Part shown: piece after piece, positions 16,793-24,028 of the stretch | Position numbering within the stretch: position 1 is the stretch's first letter | Layout: every line of letters starts with the position of its first letter | Origin: DATKYQ01 sp964640665 | GTDB lineage: Bacteria; Myxococcota; B64-G9 | Assembly: GCA_964640665.1 (NCBI GenBank) | Contig: CAZXHT010000017.1 | Coordinates: 1 to 64,000 of the forward strand | Direction: 5' to 3' | Length of the DNA: 64,000 nucleotides | The notes under the pieces: generated by a model | Told to the model about the DNA's origin: nothing | What the model saw: only the letters and a program-made list of their open reading frames with translations | Database searches by the model: none | Program-made: the position numbers and the translations under genes

Positions 16793-17345
16793 ACCCGTCA
16801 GCTTCACGACAACATTTTACCAAATGATAGTAGGTACGATTTAACGCCTTTCTGGCCACCTGAATCGAGAGTTGCGGAGTGTTACAAACAAACGGCCGAT
16901 CCGAGGCCATCAATTCGAGCGCGTGCCATGTGTTGAGCACCGGCCGGCCGCGCCGCTTGGCGGACTTGATTCTCTTGAACAGGTCTTCACGTTCAGCGCC
17001 CAGAAGAACTATCTTTTCGTTATAGCCTTAGAACCTGGCGGTTGGAAAAAACTCGACTCCGATCTTGTATTGACTCGCAAAACGCAAGATCTCTTCGACC
17101 TGGTCGCGGTTTTCACGGCTCAAGTTGCTCCAGATTATTATGGTTATGCCGGCCCGCTCGGCCTGATCGATCAGGCCAATGATTTTCCCATCCGGCAAGA
17201 CATCTTCTTCGGACGGCTGGTGTATCCAGGCATCACAGAAACGGCAGCGGCAGTCGCAGCGAGCCGTCGGTTTGTGATAGAGAATTACGGGACGCCGTGT
17301 TCCCAGCATGGATAACAGTGTCTTTCCTGTCTTGCCAAGGCGCAT
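16776..17345 (-). pseudogene. Decayed radical SAM gene (in-frame TAA, internal deletion)
   Basis: From an ATG at 17345 the frame reads a radical SAM start: 'YHKPTARCDCRCRFCDAW' with the CxxxCxxC cluster motif. 'ERAGITIIIWSNLSRENRD' and 'VEFFPTARF' follow, then a TAA at 17028-17030. The same frame then continues for about 83 more codons with sensible protein ('GYNEKIVLLG', 'RGRPVLNTWHALELMASDRP') until a TGA at 16776. Relatives I recall have about 80 more residues, including the GGEP motif, between 'AGIT' and 'WSNL', so an in-frame deletion is likely. TAA excludes selenocysteine readthrough. The 3' end overlaps the preceding gene by 17 bp, so the original C-terminus is probably lost too. Confidence 0.7.
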
Positions 17346-17396
17346 ATCACAGCATAGCCGATTTTCGATCGGCGAGACAAACGCTGCACCAGACCA

Positions 17397-17446
17397 TCAG
17401 GCGTTGGTGGGTTCGCTGCTGAGGGTTGGGACCAGCCAGAACTGCG
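17397..17446 (-). pseudogene. Duplicated 3' tail of an FHA-protein gene
   Basis: The last ~16 codons of the FHA gene at 18885-20198 ('RSQFWLVPTLSGEPTNA' plus stop) recur here as 'RSQFWLVPTLSSEPTNA', with roughly 87% base identity over 54 bp. Upstream similarity is lost at once. It is a remnant of a paralogue or a duplicated end left by rearrangement. Confidence 0.65.
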
Positions 17447-17480
17447 AGCGGTTATATATTTCGAACATTTTATCATAGCG

Positions 17481-17951
17481 GTGCACTATATGGTAGGCGA
17501 CGGAGAAGCCATGATGGGTGCCGATAGAGTTAACTATATGGCCTTCGAAAAGGGTCCGGGCGGCGAACGCCGTTCCTATGACCGGCATTTCGTCGATCGG
17601 CTGGACACATCCCGAATCAAGAATACCGGCTTCCTGCTGTCCACCTCTTCGGATCGAGACAGCCACGAGTGGGAGCGATTTCAGGCCGGTGTCTTTTCTC
17701 ACGAGATTCTCTCCGCCCTGCGCGGTGGCGCCGACGTGGACGGCAACCGCCGTATAACCTACGCCGAGTTAGGCGCCTTCCTCACCACTGCCAACGAGCT
17801 CATCAAAAATCCCCGCTACCGCCCCGATTTCATAGTCCGCCCGTCCGGAGATCTGTCGCAAGACATCATCGACTGGACTACCCATAAAGACATCCTGATT
17901 CTCGACGACAACACCTGGCTGACTGAGCATCACAGGGAGCTTGAGTATTAA
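17481..17951 (+). pseudogene. C-terminal fragment of a caspase-like peptidase gene
   Basis: The 156-residue frame contains 'GFLLSTSSDRDSHEWERF', 'GVFSHEILSALRGGADVDGN' and 'ITYAELGAFLTTANELI'. This is the usual end of caspase-like (C14-type) proteins of Myxococcota, where a calcium-loop-like DxDGN follows the peptidase core. The His-Cys region and signal peptide that should precede it are absent; residues 1-30 look like an earlier part of the same protein joined by a deletion. The GTG at 17481 has no proper ribosome binding site. I judge it a relic, not a working gene. Confidence 0.6.
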
Positions 17952-18100
17952 TGTAAACAACAGACTGACACGTTTTGAGATGCCGTTTCTGGAGTCAATC
18001 GGGGGTGGGCTGCGTATTGAATACAACTACGATCTGGAACGATTCGACCTGAGCTCACTCGTATATGTGAAAGGGGATGGGGGTTGCTCCTTTATTCACT
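17941..18100 (+). pseudogene. Fragment of a receptor-L-domain-like repeat gene
   Basis: A short frame reads 'LTRFEMPFLESIGGGLRIE' and 'NYDLERFDLSSLVYVKGDGG', the strand-turn rhythm of receptor L-domain (leucine-rich-like) repeats (LxxFxxPxLxxIGGxLxIExNxxLxxxDLSSL). Only about one and a half repeats remain and there is no signal peptide. The frame then runs into the 3' side of the Fic gene. It is a fragment in a region made of fragments. Confidence 0.45.
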
Positions 18101-18827
18101 TTTTTTCAGCCATTGCCGGATCAAGTGAACAAGAAATGAGAAATTCCATCATTTCCGTACCATCCTTGCTGTCGTAAAACCTCACCATCTTCTCATTGAA
18201 CTCCAGTTTCCTTTTGGCAGGTATATTGATGGCGTCGTAACCGGCTGAGAGCAGGACGCCGTTCATAATCAGCCTGGATGTTCTCTTGTTCACATCATAG
18301 AAAAATTGGTGGAGACTGCCGAATAAGAAGAATGTAACGGCCTTTTCCAGATGGTTTTCTATCCCGTTTAGATACTCAATTCCTTTTTTGAAAACTTCGT
18401 CAAGCTGTTCTGCTTTTGGCGGTTTGTGTTCCGTTCCTGCGATGGTGACGCTGCCGTCCCTGAATACTCCCCAGGTGAGAGCTTCTTCTTCTCCGGCCAG
18501 TTCGTGTAGTTCGCAAAATGTCTCCTTGTTCACTCTGAACGATCGGTCCTTTATTTTCTCAAATAACAATTTCCAGCTGTCAGCCTGATTGAGGATCTGC
18601 TTTTCGTCAGAAAGTTTGTGACCGCCCACAGTGATGCCGTCAAGAAGCGTTTTGACTTCTGGAAACGTGTACGGGTTTCCCTCTAGTTTTACGGTATCGA
18701 AAATAATCTGCTCGAATGCTTTTCTGCAGCGGAAGCTTACCCGTTCTACATTTGGCGCGGAAAGTTCCTTCAGATTGATATTCGGTATTGAATAAGCAAA
18801 GCCAAGATTCTGGATTATTTCGGACAT
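18096..18827 (-). CDS. Fic/DOC-family protein (candidate AMP-transferase)
   Basis: This 243-residue protein has a Fic core with 'SLHQFFYDVNKRTSRLIMNG', a variant of HPFx(D/E)GNxR with one extra residue and Val for Gly; the His is near residue 172. Near the N-terminus, 'FDTVKLEGNPYTFPEV' matches the (S/T)xxxE(G/N) inhibitory helix seen in self-inhibited Fic proteins. Fic enzymes transfer AMP or other groups to protein hydroxyls, and many act as toxins. The gene is visibly richer in A/T than its neighbours and sits among gene fragments, so recent transfer is likely. The start is well supported by AAGGAGG upstream of the ATG. Confidence 0.85.
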   Translation of the reverse strand: MSEIIQNLGFAYSIPNINLKELSAPNVERVSFRCRKAFEQIIFDTVKLEGNPYTFPEVKTLLDGITVGGHKLSDEKQILNQADSWKLLFEKIKDRSFRVNKETFCELHELAGEEEALTWGVFRDGSVTIAGTEHKPPKAEQLDEVFKKGIEYLNGIENHLEKAVTFFLFGSLHQFFYDVNKRTSRLIMNGVLLSAGYDAINIPAKRKLEFNEKMVRFYDSKDGTEMMEFLISCSLDPAMAEKK

Positions 18828-18884
18828 GTTTCTGTCCTCCTTCTTGTGTTCCGGCTCGTGGTCTGGCAGATTGCTCGACGTATG

Positions 18885-20198
18885 TCAGGCGTTGGTGGGT
18901 TCACCGCTGAGAGTAGGCACGAGCCAGAACTGTGAGCGACCTAAGGTTATGCGGTCACCGAAGCGCAGCATGGCGCTGTTTGTCTTTTTTCCGTTGACGA
19001 TTACCTTCCGCCTGCCCGGGCAGGTCAGGCGGAAAGATCCTCGGCCTTCCGGGTGAATGCGGGCGTGCACAGCCCGCACGCCAAAGCCCTCGGCCTGGGC
19101 GTCGGCTCCCGGGCCCTTGCCAAGGACTATTTCCTGCTTCAAAGGCAGCGAGACCTTTTTACCCACCAGATAACCCGGGTTCGACTCATCACCGCTTACG
19201 GACAGGATCATGGTGGCATCGGGATGGCGCAGTTCGCTCGCCTCGGCCAGGCGCAACTCGAACTTGCCGATGCCTATCCTTTCGCGAAAAGTAAGCGTAG
19301 AGCGCGTAACCGGTTTTCCCTCCAGCAGCGTTCCGTTGGCGCTCTCTAGATCCTCGATCACGAAACGGCCCCGATCCCAGGACAACCGGGCGTGCCGCCG
19401 GCTGACGCTCAGGTTGTCGAGCAGCAACTCACAGGTATGGTCGCGTCCGATGGTCATGGCCGGAGACATGAACGGCCGTTGCAGGACGACCCGCCCGCCG
19501 AGGCTGACGGCTATCGAAGTCGGTGGGGGCGGCTTGGCGGCCGAGGCTAACTTCACCAGCGAGGTGCCGGCGTCTGGATCGGGCTCGATCTTCAGGTGCG
19601 AGAAAACCTCGACCTGCCCGTGGCCGGACTCGGGACTGAAGGCGTAGAGCAGAAAGCGATCCGTGAGGCTGCCCTCTCCGGGATCCTCGGCCGGGTTGCC
19701 GAAATACAGGCGGGCCGGTTTTCCCTGTTGCAGAAACAACAGCGTGCGCGTGCCGGAGCGCTCAAGCGCCAGGGCCGCGTCCATGCCCTTCTTGTCGAGG
19801 ACGCTAAGGACATGGGACAGGTCAACCAGCTCGGTGGACGCCTGCATGACCGGCCGGTTGCGAAAATGAACCGCCTCCAGCAGCACGCGGATGGGATCGA
19901 TCTTGACCAGGCTGCAGACCGCCCCGTCGAGCTGGCCGGCGCGTACCGGGAAATCTATCAGCGGCACCCAGGAGAAGAAGTCTTGTTCCTGCAGGCCGGC
20001 CAGGTAAGGCCGCGAGCCGTGAATCAGGCAGGTCAGGCGGCTTGTGGCGGTTTCGATCTCCAGCCGCCCGTCGGGACAGGAGCCCTGCAGTATGAGCCTG
20101 TCCACCTCGGGGAAGATCTTATCGTCGAAAGGCCTGCCGGCCAGCAAAGCCTGGCCGGGTGGAAAACGAACGGGCGGCATGGTGGTATCATCCATCAT
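18885..20198 (-). CDS. FHA-domain protein with two FHA modules
   Basis: The protein has about 437 residues. The N-terminal ~200 residues have no recognised motif. Around residues 230-300 is a canonical FHA domain: 'MTIGRDHTCELLLDNLSVSRRHARL' gives the GR...SxxH phosphothreonine-binding residues, followed by 'DLESANGTLLEGKPV'. The last ~100 residues look like a second, degenerate FHA domain ('GKKTNSAMLRFGDRITLG'). FHA domains read phosphothreonine, so it may be a target of a Ser/Thr kinase such as that at 37918-39540. The start is uncertain among 20216 (TTG), 20198 and 20195. Its last 16 codons are duplicated at 17397-17446. Confidence 0.75.
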   Translation of the reverse strand: MMDDTTMPPVRFPPGQALLAGRPFDDKIFPEVDRLILQGSCPDGRLEIETATSRLTCLIHGSRPYLAGLQEQDFFSWVPLIDFPVRAGQLDGAVCSLVKIDPIRVLLEAVHFRNRPVMQASTELVDLSHVLSVLDKKGMDAALALERSGTRTLLFLQQGKPARLYFGNPAEDPGEGSLTDRFLLYAFSPESGHGQVEVFSHLKIEPDPDAGTSLVKLASAAKPPPPTSIAVSLGGRVVLQRPFMSPAMTIGRDHTCELLLDNLSVSRRHARLSWDRGRFVIEDLESANGTLLEGKPVTRSTLTFRERIGIGKFELRLAEASELRHPDATMILSVSGDESNPGYLVGKKVSLPLKQEIVLGKGPGADAQAEGFGVRAVHARIHPEGRGSFRLTCPGRRKVIVNGKKTNSAMLRFGDRITLGRSQFWLVPTLSGEPTNA

Positions 20199-20256
20199 CG
20201 GTGTGCCCGGGGGCAAGAAGTAATAACGTCATCCGATCTGTGTGTGGGTCGTGAAT

Positions 20257-21249
20257 TCAGAAGCGATAGATCACACCGACGTTGACCCGTCCGCCGAGTT
20301 GGGTGAGGTCCTTGCTTTTAATAGGCCGGTTGAGAATGAATCCGCCTTCCAGGCAGAAGGCCAGCCGCTTCCAGTTCGGCCTGGCAATTTCCATCCCGGC
20401 CAGCAACTGGACGGTCAGCACCAGGCCCTTGTTGGCCAGGTCGAGAAAGCCCAGGCCCACTCCCGCCCCGGCGTAGGGCGTCAGCCATTCGCGGATCCAG
20501 CGGTACTTCAGGCCGACCACCGCCGGGACGAAGTAGGCATAGTATGTCCCCCGGCTGTTGTCTTCGGACCCCTGGCCGACGGTCAGGCCCACCTGGATGA
20601 AGATTGGCATCTGCTCGAGGATGTAGATGTCGGCCTCCACCTCGATCGAGGTCAGCCAGGTGTCCAGGTTGGTCTCCTCGCCCAGGTAGCCGCTGAAGTT
20701 GCCGCCCACCCGCACCGAGGCGGCCATGATCGGCTTCCAGGTGGAGCGGGACTGGAGACCCAGCGCGGCGCGGATCTTGGAGGCGATCTCGCTCGTGGCG
20801 TCGATCATCTCCGCGCCGTCGTCGGCATCGACGCTGCGGCTTTCGCGTCCCAGAGTCGTACCAGCCTTGATATCCACCGCGGCCACGCTGATGACGGCCT
20901 GGTCGCCGACCCTGCCGACCGTTCCCCAGACCAGGATGGCGTTGCCCAGCGCCTGACCATGCTGGACCACGCAGCGGGGATCGTTCGGCGGACAGCCGAC
21001 CAGCATCTTGGTTTCATCGAGGCTCAGGATTTTGCCCAGGTCCGATTTGCCCAGCATGTCGATCCCGCCGCCCTCGGACAGCCCCGCCAGCAGGATTCCG
21101 GTAAGCGTGGCGGCCGTCTCGTCCGGGACGCCCTGGGCCTGCAGGTCCATAACGGCCACCTTGGGACGCGAGCCAGCGGCACTGGTAACCGGCCAGAGAG
21201 CTACCGCCAGCCAGCCGGCGCACACGAGCATGGGAACGGATCGTCTCAT
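20257..21249 (-). CDS. Secreted CsgG/TolB-like N-domain plus outer membrane barrel
   Basis: The 330-residue protein has a signal peptide ending near 'PVTSAAGS'. Next is a TolB/CsgG-like alpha-beta domain (about 30-170; 'KVAVMDLQAQGVPDETAATL', 'VWGTVGRVGDQAVISV') and then a C-terminal region of amphipathic strands ending 'GGRVNVGVIYRF', with a terminal Phe like outer membrane barrels. Proteins of this build are common and uncharacterised in Myxococcota; they may sense or organise envelope lipoproteins. It lies between the FHA gene and the PHP lipoprotein gene, all on the minus strand with short gaps, and may be co-transcribed with the latter, which ends only 17 bp before it starts. Confidence 0.65.
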   Translation of the reverse strand: MRRSVPMLVCAGWLAVALWPVTSAAGSRPKVAVMDLQAQGVPDETAATLTGILLAGLSEGGGIDMLGKSDLGKILSLDETKMLVGCPPNDPRCVVQHGQALGNAILVWGTVGRVGDQAVISVAAVDIKAGTTLGRESRSVDADDGAEMIDATSEIASKIRAALGLQSRSTWKPIMAASVRVGGNFSGYLGEETNLDTWLTSIEVEADIYILEQMPIFIQVGLTVGQGSEDNSRGTYYAYFVPAVVGLKYRWIREWLTPYAGAGVGLGFLDLANKGLVLTVQLLAGMEIARPNWKRLAFCLEGGFILNRPIKSKDLTQLGGRVNVGVIYRF

Positions 21250-21266
21250 TGCTGGGGAATGTACAT

Positions 21267-23864
21267 CTATTTATCGGGCGGATCAAACACGCCGTTGCCG
21301 TCCAGGTCGACCCGGATGGCGTTGGTCATGCCCACCGCCCGGGCCCCGCGGAAGACCGGGTCGAGGAGGTCATCTGCCGGGCCGCGGGCCACGGCGGCGT
21401 ACCAGGTGTCGGCGGCGGGATTCTGGGCGATGTCGCCGTCGAAACGGACGGCGGGGTGCTGGGCGTCTACCTGGCCCGGTTGCGCCAGATCGAAGGTCGC
21501 CACAATTTCCCCGTTGGCCAGCAGGTCGACCCGCTCGACCGGCACCCAGTCCGCCGCCTCGACATGCAGGTGGACATCGAAGGCGCCGGTCAACGATACC
21601 AGGTCGCCGACCGCGGCCTCGCCGATGGCAAGTCGCACGAAGATGCCGCCGCCGACCATGGCGTGATGTTGGCGAAGGTTCTCCCAGATCTCCTGCAGGT
21701 CGATCAGGTCGGCCCGCTCGGCCGAGGAGGCGATCATGGTGCGGCCGAAGCCGGCCTCGGAGCCTCTCTGGTGCGAGTCGGACACTCCCGAGGCGGTACG
21801 GAACAGGCCCTGGTTGTTGAACGCGCACCACATGGGCAGGATCTTGTCCAGCATGGTGTCGACGCCGTCGCTGTTCAGGAGCTCGATGGTGTCGAAATCG
21901 GGGGTGAACTTGGCCGGGTCGAGGCTGTCGATACGCGGCATGACGGCGGGCGGGTCGAAGCCCAGGTAATTGAAGTAGCCCGCGCTCGAGAGCGGGTGGG
22001 CCACGTTGATCACCTCGGCGCCCAGTTCACGCTCGCGCGCCAGGATCTCGGGATATTCGAGGAAGCGCACGAACTTGCCTTGATCGTAGAGCGTCCAGGG
22101 CACCTGCCAGTAGATCCAGCCCGAGGGATGGGTGGGCAGAGGGAAGGCCGTGTTGTGCGCGTACATGGGCGAGATCTCGTTGCCGGTCACGAAGCGCACC
22201 CACTTGTGCAGATCGAAAGGCAGATCCTCGATCATGCCTTTGACCTGCGGGGTGAAGTCGGCCTGGCAGTCGTGGTCGGTAAGCACCACCAGGTCGAGCC
22301 CCTCGCAGGCGTTGGAGCCAATCTTGTCCTCGATCTGGAAGGTCGAGTCGATCGAGCGCGTGCTGTGGTTGTGCAAGTCGGCGGCGATGTAGCCGGATGT
22401 GTCCACCTGGCGGCGCAGCAGGCCCTGGACCTCGACCGTCGCGCCGGGCTCGGCGGTGACGTTCCGGCGCAGGATCGAATATTCCCAGCCGCGCGACAGC
22501 GTGGCCGTCCAGTCGCCGACGGGCAGGATCAGCTCTCCCGAGCCCGGGACGCCGAAGGTGATCAGATCGACCGGCACCGGCGCGTGCCGGTCGGCGTCGT
22601 GCCCGGCCTGCAACGACAGCTTGCAGGGTATCGGACCGATCGAGTTGCCGTCGCGATCCTCGCCCGTGCAGCTGAAATGCAGGCGGGCAGGAGGCGGCAG
22701 GCTGGCATCGAGCGATACGCTTTCCGCTGCGCCGAGCGCGGGAGCGTCGAGCACGATCGCATCGCGTCCCGGGGCGCGGAACTCGATCCGATAGGATCCG
22801 GGCGCAAGCTGCATCTCGTAGTTGCCGTCCTCGCCGGTGTAGGTCTGGTCGACGTAGTCTCTGCCCTCCGGCAAGGAGTCGTCCCGTGCCAGCACGATTG
22901 CCCCCGCCTCGGGCTTGCCGCCGGAATCCGTCAGCTTGCCACCCAGCAGGCCGTAATTCACATTCCCGCGGACGTCGTCCAGCGTGCGCAGGCAGGCGTC
23001 CATGCCGCCGGCGCCGACTATCAGCAGGCGTTCGACGACAAATTGATTCTCGTCTCGCCTGGGGGGCGCCTGACCCTGGTCGATCACCATGGGCGTGATG
23101 CTTTCGATGGACAGCGCCGACTGAATACCGGCCTCGGCTCCGGTGTACAGGTAGCACAGACCGGGGGCGTAGCCGCCGTAGTAGTCGGCCGGGCCGCCCG
23201 TATACTCGTCACTTATCCCGACGCCCCTGAAGAAATCGCTGGTTCGATCTCCATTGAGAACCAGGTCGCCGACCTGAATCGAGACCGGCGAGGCCGTGCG
23301 CGACTGGAAGGAGGTGCGGATGCGCAGGTAGTCGGCGTCGGGCTCGAGAATGTAGTCCTGGACGATGTCGAGGTTCTTGGGCTCGAGCGCGCCGCCCACG
23401 GCTGCGTCCACCAGCGGGATGCCGCGCTGCTCGCCCCGGATGCGCACCAGCGCGGGCCGGCCGTCGCTGCCGTCGTTGACCACTTCGGCTTCGGTGGGGT
23501 AGAGGGTCATCAGGTCGATGTTGATGGCCATTTCCTCGAACAGCTCTTCTCCTGCCTGAGCGTTTGCACGGATACGATCTGCGTCCAGCAACGTGCCGCC
23601 GTAGGGCATCCAGCCGCGCGGCTCGGAGATGTTCTCGACGATGAAGGCCACCCGGTCGTTGTAGAGCTTGAAGTCGCCTGTCCAGCCGTGGGCGTCGACC
23701 CCCGAAAGCAACTCGCTCTGTTTGGCAACAACCCCTGCCCGAACCTGGCCCGCGCCGAGCGGCTCGTCGAGAGCAAGTCTGTCCGGCCCGGCGTCGGAAC
23801 CTCCGCTACCTTGAGAACATCCAGCCAGCGTGCATAGAACGAGTATGAGAGCGAACTTTCTCAC
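21267..23864 (-). CDS. PHP-domain metallohydrolase lipoprotein (CehA/McbA-like)
   Basis: The protein has about 865 residues and a lipoprotein signal ending 'VLCTLAGC'. The middle carries a carboxypeptidase-regulatory-like beta sandwich ('TGEDGNYEMQLAPGSYRIEF'). The PHP metal site follows with 'IAADLHNHSTRSIDS' and 'DLVVLTDHDCQADF', then 'NVAHPLSS' and a later 'ASGVSDSHQ', matching the His/Asp clusters of CehA/McbA phosphoesterases. It is probably a surface or periplasmic phosphoester or carbamate hydrolase; the substrate is unknown. The GTG at 23864 has a GGAAAGGAA site and begins the signal peptide; an in-frame start at 23915 adds an unlikely leader. Confidence 0.75.
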   Translation of the reverse strand: MRKFALILVLCTLAGCSQGSGGSDAGPDRLALDEPLGAGQVRAGVVAKQSELLSGVDAHGWTGDFKLYNDRVAFIVENISEPRGWMPYGGTLLDADRIRANAQAGEELFEEMAINIDLMTLYPTEAEVVNDGSDGRPALVRIRGEQRGIPLVDAAVGGALEPKNLDIVQDYILEPDADYLRIRTSFQSRTASPVSIQVGDLVLNGDRTSDFFRGVGISDEYTGGPADYYGGYAPGLCYLYTGAEAGIQSALSIESITPMVIDQGQAPPRRDENQFVVERLLIVGAGGMDACLRTLDDVRGNVNYGLLGGKLTDSGGKPEAGAIVLARDDSLPEGRDYVDQTYTGEDGNYEMQLAPGSYRIEFRAPGRDAIVLDAPALGAAESVSLDASLPPPARLHFSCTGEDRDGNSIGPIPCKLSLQAGHDADRHAPVPVDLITFGVPGSGELILPVGDWTATLSRGWEYSILRRNVTAEPGATVEVQGLLRRQVDTSGYIAADLHNHSTRSIDSTFQIEDKIGSNACEGLDLVVLTDHDCQADFTPQVKGMIEDLPFDLHKWVRFVTGNEISPMYAHNTAFPLPTHPSGWIYWQVPWTLYDQGKFVRFLEYPEILARERELGAEVINVAHPLSSAGYFNYLGFDPPAVMPRIDSLDPAKFTPDFDTIELLNSDGVDTMLDKILPMWCAFNNQGLFRTASGVSDSHQRGSEAGFGRTMIASSAERADLIDLQEIWENLRQHHAMVGGGIFVRLAIGEAAVGDLVSLTGAFDVHLHVEAADWVPVERVDLLANGEIVATFDLAQPGQVDAQHPAVRFDGDIAQNPAADTWYAAVARGPADDLLDPVFRGARAVGMTNAIRVDLDGNGVFDPPDK

Positions 23865-24028
23865 GGCAATTTCCTTTCCACTTAAAAATAGCACAAACAG
23901 GGTGGCCCGGGGCAACCTTGTGAAAATCGGGCACTCGTTGTAGTATCTACCAGTTTTGAAACAAGCCCTGTTCCGTCGCTACATCAGGGTTGGGATTGCG
24001 TGGCGGGCGGGCCGAAAGGAGAAGTGAA

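Noticed and set aside
17028..17030. Selenocysteine or pyrrolysine recoding in the radical SAM frame
   Set aside because: The stop is TAA, which neither system uses, and an internal deletion is also likely.
20242..21666. 474-codon plus-strand frame
   Set aside because: Antisense to the CsgG-like gene and the end of the PHP gene; no signal, motif or ribosome binding site.
21249..23837. 862-codon open frame on the plus strand
   Set aside because: It is antisense to the PHP lipoprotein, in which motifs are clear. Its own sequence is His/Asp/Val-rich without any domain, the usual shadow of a GC-rich gene.
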